Positions 1-2,834 of a stretch of 6,266 bases of DNA are shown piece after piece. The position numbers were made by a program, and so were the translations under genes. The notes under the pieces were generated by a model, which was not told where the DNA came from, ran no database searches, and saw only the letters and a program-made list of their open reading frames with translations. Positions within the stretch are counted from its first letter, which is position 1; each line of letters begins with the position of its first letter. Source of the stretch: UMGS1933 sp045593405. GTDB lineage: Bacteria > Bacillota > Clostridia > TANB77 > CAG-508. The stretch spans positions 1-6,266 of the forward strand of contig JAZNWN010000038.1 in the NCBI GenBank assembly GCA_045593405.1, in the 5' to 3' direction.

Positions 1-1
1 A

Positions 2-411
2 GATACATTAAAAAAGACTATTAAAAGTAAATTAGAAGATATTGAAAAAGAATATGAAAAGTTAAATTTTGCTCCTGAAGTAGAAAAACAATTCAAAGAT
101 AAGATCGAAGGAATAATAAAATTAATAAATAATATCGAAAATCTTGATAGTGAAGGTTTAACTAAACTTAAAAAGGAAATGATAGAGTTACTTTTACAAC
201 AGGGGGTTGGGATGGCTATGATGGTGGAGAAACTATCGAGATGTATTTGGTAAAACGGAATATTATGAGATTTCCGAAAAAACTTGGAGTAATCCAGAAT
301 ATCAGAAAAACTAGTGTCGTGGACTGGTGTAAACGAAAACCGGCAAAATCACTTGATGAATTAAAAACATTATTAAAATATCATCCAAAATACAATGATG
401 TGTTTGGATAA
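2..411 (+). pseudogene. 3' part of an unrecognised gene, frame broken at several points
   Basis: No single frame reads through, but coding-like sequence continues across frames. Frame 2 is open from the window edge to a TAA at 251 and gives a Lys/Glu-rich, coiled-coil-like stretch ending LLLQQ. At the G5 run (202-206) one extra G would continue it as GGWDGYDGGETIEMY in frame 1. Around 243-311 frame 3 reads VFGKTEYYEISEKTWSNPEY, and after the A5 run (306-310) frame 1 reads TSVVDWCKRKPAKSLDEL on to a TAA at 409-411, just before a terminator. Frame 1 alone is open from ATG 241 to 411 (56 codons), so a short intact gene is an alternative. I do not recognise the family. The breaks sit at or near homopolymers and could be real decay or sequencing indels. 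The 5' end is cut by the window. Confidence 0.45.
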
Positions 412-417
412 GTTTTA

Positions 418-450
418 GGTGCTTAAAGCCCCTTTTTATTTTTTTTTATC
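418..450 (+). terminator. Rho-independent terminator after the first gene
   Basis: GGTGCT (418-423) pairs with AGCCCC (427-432) around a TAA loop, with one T/C mismatch. A nearly pure T tract follows to about 448. It lies seven bases after the TAA at 411, which supports 411 as a genuine gene end and separates that gene from the RHH gene at 462. Confidence 0.6.
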
Positions 451-451
451 T

Positions 452-458
452 AGGAGGT
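452..458 (+). promoter_or_regulatory. Ribosome binding site of the tandem-RHH gene
   Basis: AGGAGGT ends three bases before ATG 462. It is a near-perfect anti-Shine-Dalgarno match and fixes the start. I see no clear sigma70-type promoter between the terminator and this site. Confidence 0.75.
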
Positions 459-461
459 TTT

Positions 462-809
462 ATGAATAGAGAAAAAAAAATATCTTTTAGATTAAATAAT
501 AACGAAGTAAAAAGGCTTAAAGATCTTACAAAGTTTAGATATAAAAAGAATATTTCTGAGCTTTTAAGATGGTACGTGTATTTGGATTATAATAATCTGT
601 TAGACGATGTTACAAATCTTGAAGAGCATAATCAAGAGATTCTTATACCAAGCAGTAATAAATCAAAAGTTGTAAGTATAAGGTTTGATGAAGATGAATA
701 TAAGGCATATTTAGAGGTTATGAGGAAGAGAAAATATGAAAATATTTATCTACTCATTAGATTTTATATGCAAAAAGATAGGATATTAATGTCCGAAAAC
801 GGTCATTAA
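462..809 (+). CDS. Tandem ribbon-helix-helix DNA-binding protein
   Basis: This 115-residue protein contains two similar segments that align without gaps over 35 residues, 5-39 and 69-103. Each has a short beta strand (ISFRL at 7-11, VSIRF at 71-75), then two predicted helices. Shared positions include S8/S72, R10/R74, E15/E79, K17/K81, N30/N94, I31/I95, L34/L98, R36/R100 and Y38/Y102. This is the layout of an RHH (Arc/MetJ/CopG-like) fold duplicated in one chain, joined by an acidic linker (about 44-66). RHH proteins normally dimerise to insert a two-stranded sheet in the major groove, so this chain could form that unit alone. Exposed strand residues S8/R10 and S72/R74 are the likely base contacts. 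The last codons overlap palindromic sites at 780-815, which suggests autoregulation or action on the adjacent repeat region. A partition or copy-control role is possible. The fold assignment comes from reading the motif, not from a profile search. Confidence 0.7.
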   Translation: MNREKKISFRLNNNEVKRLKDLTKFRYKKNISELLRWYVYLDYNNLLDDVTNLEEHNQEILIPSSNKSKVVSIRFDEDEYKAYLEVMRKRKYENIYLLIRFYMQKDRILMSENGH

Positions 810-835
810 TGTCTGTAAACGGACATTAATCCATT
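780..835. repeat. Cluster of three palindromic operator-like sites at 20-bp spacing
   Basis: Three copies of a 16-bp motif with consensus CGGACATTAATGTCCG sit at 780-795 (AGGATATTAATGTCCG), 800-815 (CGGTCATTAATGTCTG) and 820-835 (CGGACATTAATCCATT). Their ATTAAT centres begin at 785, 805 and 825, exactly 20 bp apart, which puts them on nearly the same helix face. The stop codon of the RHH gene lies inside the second site. Such phasing is typical of cooperative binding sites. The tandem-RHH protein is the obvious candidate ligand, by inference. Confidence 0.7.
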
Positions 836-951
836 AAAAAATGTGTCGCGTTTACAAACAAAAACAGCGTTTTTTATCGTGTTTACACCGTTTTTTGCTC
901 AAAAAATAAGTATTTTTTAAAAGGGTGATTTTTCATTTTGTTTACAAATTC

Positions 952-986
952 CAGTGATTAATGTCCAAAACGGATATTAATATCCG
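952..986. repeat. Pair of palindromic operator-like sites
   Basis: CAGTGATTAATGTCCA (952-967) matches the right half of the consensus well. CGGATATTAATATCCG (971-986) is a perfect 16-bp palindrome. Their ATTAAT centres are 19 bp apart, close to the 20-bp phasing of the upstream cluster. The second is the most symmetric copy in the window. Confidence 0.65.
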
Positions 987-1032
987 AAATTAGGCTATTT
1001 TTGAGTGGTTTTATGAATGTTTTTTTGAAAAA

Positions 1033-1048
1033 CGGACATTAATCCATT
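1033..1048. repeat. Single operator-like half-site
   Basis: CGGACATTAATCCATT is identical to the copy at 820-835. It is the left end of the 38-bp segment duplicated from 821-858, so it was probably copied together with the adjoining CGCGTTTACAAA element. Confidence 0.6.
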
Positions 1049-1059
1049 AAAAATTGCTT

Positions 1060-1159
1060 CGCGTTTACAAATTTTTTTGAAAAAATAGCGTTTTTTTAAC
1101 GAAAAAATGGCCAAAAATGCATGAAAAATGGCCATTTTTGGGAAAAATTTGTAAACGCG
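1060..1159. repeat. 17-bp inverted repeat enclosing a 16-bp perfect palindrome
   Basis: CGCGTTTACAAATTTTT (1060-1076) is the exact reverse complement of AAAAATTTGTAAACGCG (1143-1159). The 66 bases between hold AAAAATGGCCATTTTT (1124-1139), itself a perfect palindrome, and a second pairing option, CCAAAAATG (1111-1119) with CATTTTTGG (1133-1141). The segment could form a cruciform or nested hairpins. No T tract follows the outer arm, so it is not a simple terminator. Confidence 0.65.
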
Positions 1160-1237
1160 GCTATTTTGTAAACAAGGTCAAAGTGCCGCGAAGCCAGACG
1201 CCATGCGGCTTAGAGCCATTTTTAGTTTTTTATTTTT

Positions 1238-1266
1238 TTGTCTACAAATTTTTTTATTTTTATTAT
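1238..1266 (+). promoter_or_regulatory. Candidate sigma70-type promoter for the 1343 unit
   Basis: TTGTCT (1238-1243, four of six to TTGACA) and TATTAT (1261-1266, five of six to TATAAT) are separated by 17 bases. Transcription would begin near 1273 and run through the operator-like site at 1318-1333, giving a roadblock or steric control point. GTCTACAAATTTTTT (1240-1254) is also the inverted partner of AAAAAATTTGTAAAC (1304-1318) with one mismatch, so the leader could fold. Chance promoters are common in sequence this AT-rich. Confidence 0.4.
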
Positions 1267-1317
1267 GTATGAGAAAAAAAATATATTATATATTAATAGA
1301 GACAAAAAATTTGTAAA

Positions 1318-1333
1318 CGGACATTAATCCAGG
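1318..1333. promoter_or_regulatory. Operator-like site abutting the ribosome binding site at 1331
   Basis: CGGACATTAATCCAGG ends inside the AGGAGG (1331-1336) of the next gene. The 20 bases at 1312-1331, from TGTAAACGG through ATTAATCCA, are identical to 814-833, so the GTAAAC and ATTAAT elements travel as one composite unit. Its place between the candidate promoter and the start codon fits a repressor site. Confidence 0.55.
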
Positions 1334-1342
1334 AGGTTTAAT

Positions 1343-1566
1343 ATGATTTTTTATAATGGTCTTAAAACCTATAATTATCATGGTAAAATTGGATGTATAT
1401 CAAATATGGAAATGGATTTAAAGAGACATTATTGCCTTTGGACCATGGGATATAACCGATAATAAAAAGGATTTAACAAAGTTTGACATTTTAGACATTT
1501 TAAAAAAAGTATTCTAAAGATAACTATAGATTAGTTGAAGAGTTTTTTATTCAAGAGGAGAATTAA
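1343..1566 (+). pseudogene. Small unrecognised gene broken by two frame changes
   Basis: A strong AGGAGGT (1331-1337) precedes ATG 1343, but the start frame stops at TAA 1460 after 39 codons. Coding-like sequence continues in frame 3 from about 1425 (IIAFGPWDITDNKKDLTKFD), then moves to frame 1 at the A7 run (1502-1508) as YSKDNYRLVEEFFIQEEN, ending at TAA 1564-1566. Both shifts go the same way, as if one extra base had been inserted each time. The joined product would be about 74 residues. Its end overlaps the ribosome binding site of the gene at 1569, as expected for adjacent operon genes, which supports the joined reading. I recognise no family. A real 39-residue peptide, genuine decay and sequencing indels all remain possible. 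Confidence 0.45.
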
Positions 1567-1568
1567 AT

Positions 1569-1832
1569 ATGAAAATAAAAAAAGATGTGATAGAATATGT
1601 TATTTGTTTTGTTATTTTTAATATTGGCTTTTTTACATTAAAAAATATTAATGCGGATATTTTAAAATATATAAGTGTTGCATCTGATATTAAAAATATT
1701 TTTTATCCAACTAATAATAGTAAAAGCGAAGCAATAAAATATATTAAAGAATTGTCAAAATTTATGGGTGATAATGATAAATTAGAAGCTATTAGAATAA
1801 TTGAAAAGTTGGCTTCTAGTAAAGGATGGTAG
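1569..1832 (+). CDS. Small single-pass membrane or exported protein, function unknown
   Basis: This is an 87-residue protein. Lysines at 2, 4 and 5 are followed by a hydrophobic segment at about 7-24 (VIEYVICFVIFNIGFFTL), consistent with an uncleaved signal anchor with the N terminus inside. I see no convincing signal-peptidase site. The remainder is soluble-looking: a linker to about residue 50, then two short amphipathic helices (about 52-66 and 70-84) ending in KGW. The start is set by GAGGAG at 1555-1560, eight bases upstream, within the end of the preceding broken gene. The unit ends at the terminator 1869-1905. Small membrane proteins in such positions may be toxins, holin-like proteins or superinfection-exclusion factors, but nothing here identifies which. 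Confidence 0.6.
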   Translation: MKIKKDVIEYVICFVIFNIGFFTLKNINADILKYISVASDIKNIFYPTNNSKSEAIKYIKELSKFMGDNDKLEAIRIIEKLASSKGW

Positions 1833-1868
1833 AAAAATTGAAACTAAAAAAATGAATTAAAATCGATA

Positions 1869-1905
1869 GAGCCCGTGCAATATTTACATGGGCTCTTTTT
1901 TTTTT
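1869..1905 (+). terminator. Strong Rho-independent terminator
   Basis: GAGCCCGTG (1869-1877) pairs with CATGGGCTC (1887-1895) as a nine-base-pair stem with one G-T wobble, a nine-base loop and ten T residues at 1896-1905. It closes the transcription unit holding the 1343 and 1569 genes and isolates the nuclease/polymerase cluster. Confidence 0.9.
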
Positions 1906-1907
1906 AC

Positions 1908-1971
1908 CAGATATTAATGTCCGAACAAAATTTACATACCCTGTTAGGGAATAAAACAGAATTAATGTCCG
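1908..1971 (+). promoter_or_regulatory. Control region of the nuclease/polymerase cluster with two operator-like sites
   Basis: CAGATATTAATGTCCG (1908-1923) and ACAGAATTAATGTCCG (1956-1971) both match the right half of the palindrome consensus. Their ATTAAT centres are 48 bp apart. Between them lies TTTACA (1931-1936, five of six to TTGACA), with a weak TAAAAC at 1952-1957 after a short 15-base spacer. The promoter assignment is therefore tentative, and a host-independent promoter is possible. A small CCCT-GTT-AGGG hairpin lies at 1939-1949. The operator spacing could allow looping across the promoter. Confidence 0.45.
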
Positions 1972-1991
1972 TTTTATTCTTTTTATTTTTG

Positions 1992-2000
1992 AAAGGAGGT
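1992..2000 (+). promoter_or_regulatory. Ribosome binding site fixing a TTG start
   Basis: AAAGGAGGT ends eight bases before TTG 2009. No ATG with comparable spacing exists in that frame, so the strong site decides the non-ATG start. Confidence 0.8.
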
Positions 2001-2008
2001 AATCAGAG

Positions 2009-2305
2009 TTGGAAAAGTTGGAGAAGAACTTTCAGGCTAAATTGATTAAAAGATTAAAAGAAGATTATCCAGATTCTATAGTCTTAAAGTTGGACCCAAC
2101 ATATAAACAAGGCATACCAGATCTATTAATTTTACAAGATGATAAATGGGCTGCCTTTGAAGTTAAAAGAAACTCTAAATCATCGAAGAGGACAAATCAG
2201 GATTATTATATCTCAAAGATGGATAATATGAGTTTTGCAAGATTTATTAATCCTGAGAACATGGAGGAAAACTTAAATGATCTTCGCAAGTCATTCAAGC
2301 ATTAA
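2009..2305 (+). CDS. VRR-NUC-type PD-(D/E)XK nuclease
   Basis: This 98-residue protein has the compact core of phage VRR-NUC endonucleases. An N-terminal helix carries E5 and Q9, then come KLDPTYKQGIPDLLIL (27-42) with the metal-binding aspartate D38, and FEVKR (50-54) with E51 and K53. These residues give the E...D...ExK active site. The region after about 60 contains a Gln (Q64) and a C-terminal helix, as usual in the family. Small stand-alone VRR-NUC proteins are common in phage replication or recombination modules, where they may cut branched or structured DNA; the substrate here is unknown. The start is the TTG at 2009. Its 3' end overlaps the next gene by 29 bases, so the two are probably translationally coupled. 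Confidence 0.8.
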   Translation: MEKLEKNFQAKLIKRLKEDYPDSIVLKLDPTYKQGIPDLLILQDDKWAAFEVKRNSKSSKRTNQDYYISKMDNMSFARFINPENMEENLNDLRKSFKH

Positions 2306-2834
2306 AGGAATGCACGCTTTGATTGGTGCATCGAGATACTCATGGTTAAATTATGGAGAAAACGAACTTATTAATTTCTATGAGAATCAAAAAGCAAAAG
2401 AGAGAGGAATCAAGTTACATGACTTTGCGTGTAAATGCATCGAACTTAGGCAAAAGTTACCAAGATCTAATAAGACTTTGAACATGTATGTGAATGATGC
2501 TATTTCATTAAAAATGACACCAGAACAAGTATTATATTATTCAGAAAATGTTTTTGGAACATGTGATGCTATATCTTTTGACAAAGATGAATTACATATC
2601 CATGATTTAAAAACTGGAGTACAACCGGCACATATGGAACAGTTACAAATTTATGCTGCTCTTTTCTTTTTAGAATATAATATAAACCCAAACGATATAT
2701 TAACGGAACTAAGAATATATCAGTCTGATGAAGTTGGAGTTTGTAATCCTATACCCGAGGATATAATAGCGATCATGGACAAGATTATTGAATTTGACAA
2801 AATAATAAAAGATTTGAAAAGTAGAGAGGAATGA
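2277..2834 (+). CDS. RecB/Cas4-like PD-(D/E)XK nuclease
   Basis: This 185-residue protein shows the ordered motifs of the RecB/Cas4 nuclease family: G44 with LHDFA and H48, GTCDAI with D97, HDLKT with D110 and K112, and EQLQIYA with Q122 and Y126 (the QxxxY motif). H48, D97 and D110 would bind metal, with K112 catalytic. The N terminus (HALIGASRYSWLNYG) resembles phage exonucleases of the DUF2800/YqaJ type. I see no four-cysteine cluster (only C52, C54, C96 and a later Cys), so a Cas4/AddB-type iron-sulfur domain is unlikely. It probably degrades DNA ends during phage recombination or replication. ATG 2277 is chosen because GGAGG at 2263-2267 is nine bases upstream; the alternative ATG 2310 has its AAAGGA directly abutting. 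The stop overlaps the next start as ATGA at 2831-2834. Confidence 0.78.
   Translation: MIFASHSSIKGMHALIGASRYSWLNYGENELINFYENQKAKERGIKLHDFACKCIELRQKLPRSNKTLNMYVNDAISLKMTPEQVLYYSENVFGTCDAISFDKDELHIHDLKTGVQPAHMEQLQIYAALFFLEYNINPNDILTELRIYQSDEVGVCNPIPEDIIAIMDKIIEFDKIIKDLKSREE

Larger units (their letters stand above)
810..1342. other. Repeat-rich non-coding control region, possible origin or centromere
   Basis: This 533-base stretch has no supportable gene on either strand. It contains operator-like palindromes (also listed separately) and many GTTTACAAA elements: forward at 850, 881 (GTTTACAC), 940, 1063 and 1240 (GTCTACAAA), inverted at about 1148-1156, 1165-1173 and 1310-1318. A 38-bp segment at 821-858 recurs at 1034-1071 with three mismatches and is followed in both places by an A/T run and AGCGTTTTTT. 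A small GC-rich patch lies at 1184-1211. Iterated short elements, AT-rich tracts and cruciform potential next to a small DNA-binding gene are typical of plasmid or phage origins, centromeres or complex operators. I cannot tell which. Confidence 0.55.

Noticed and set aside
241..411. A separate 56-codon gene from ATG 241 in frame 1
   Set aside because: The upstream ribosome binding site is poor, and the frame-3 peptide at 243-311 looks more natural than the overlapping frame-1 peptide. It is kept as an alternative within the broken-gene entry.
1087..1096. TAGCGT as the ssoA-type conserved box of rolling-circle plasmids
   Set aside because: A six-base match in a repeat-rich AT tract is expected by chance, and no Rep gene is in the window.
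810..1342. tRNA, rRNA or DnaA-box clusters in the long non-coding stretch
   Set aside because: No cloverleaf-like arms or rRNA-like sequence were seen, and no TTATCCACA-type boxes; the recurring elements are GTTTACAAA and the ATTAAT palindrome.
1936..1953. Resemblance of the ACCCTGTTA segment to the I-SceI recognition site
   Set aside because: Only about ten bases match, with no homing endonuclease or intron nearby; it is better read as a small CCCT/AGGG hairpin.
2310..2312. ATG 2310 as the start of the RecB/Cas4-like nuclease
   Set aside because: AAAGGA directly abuts it with no spacing, whereas ATG 2277 has GGAGG nine bases upstream.
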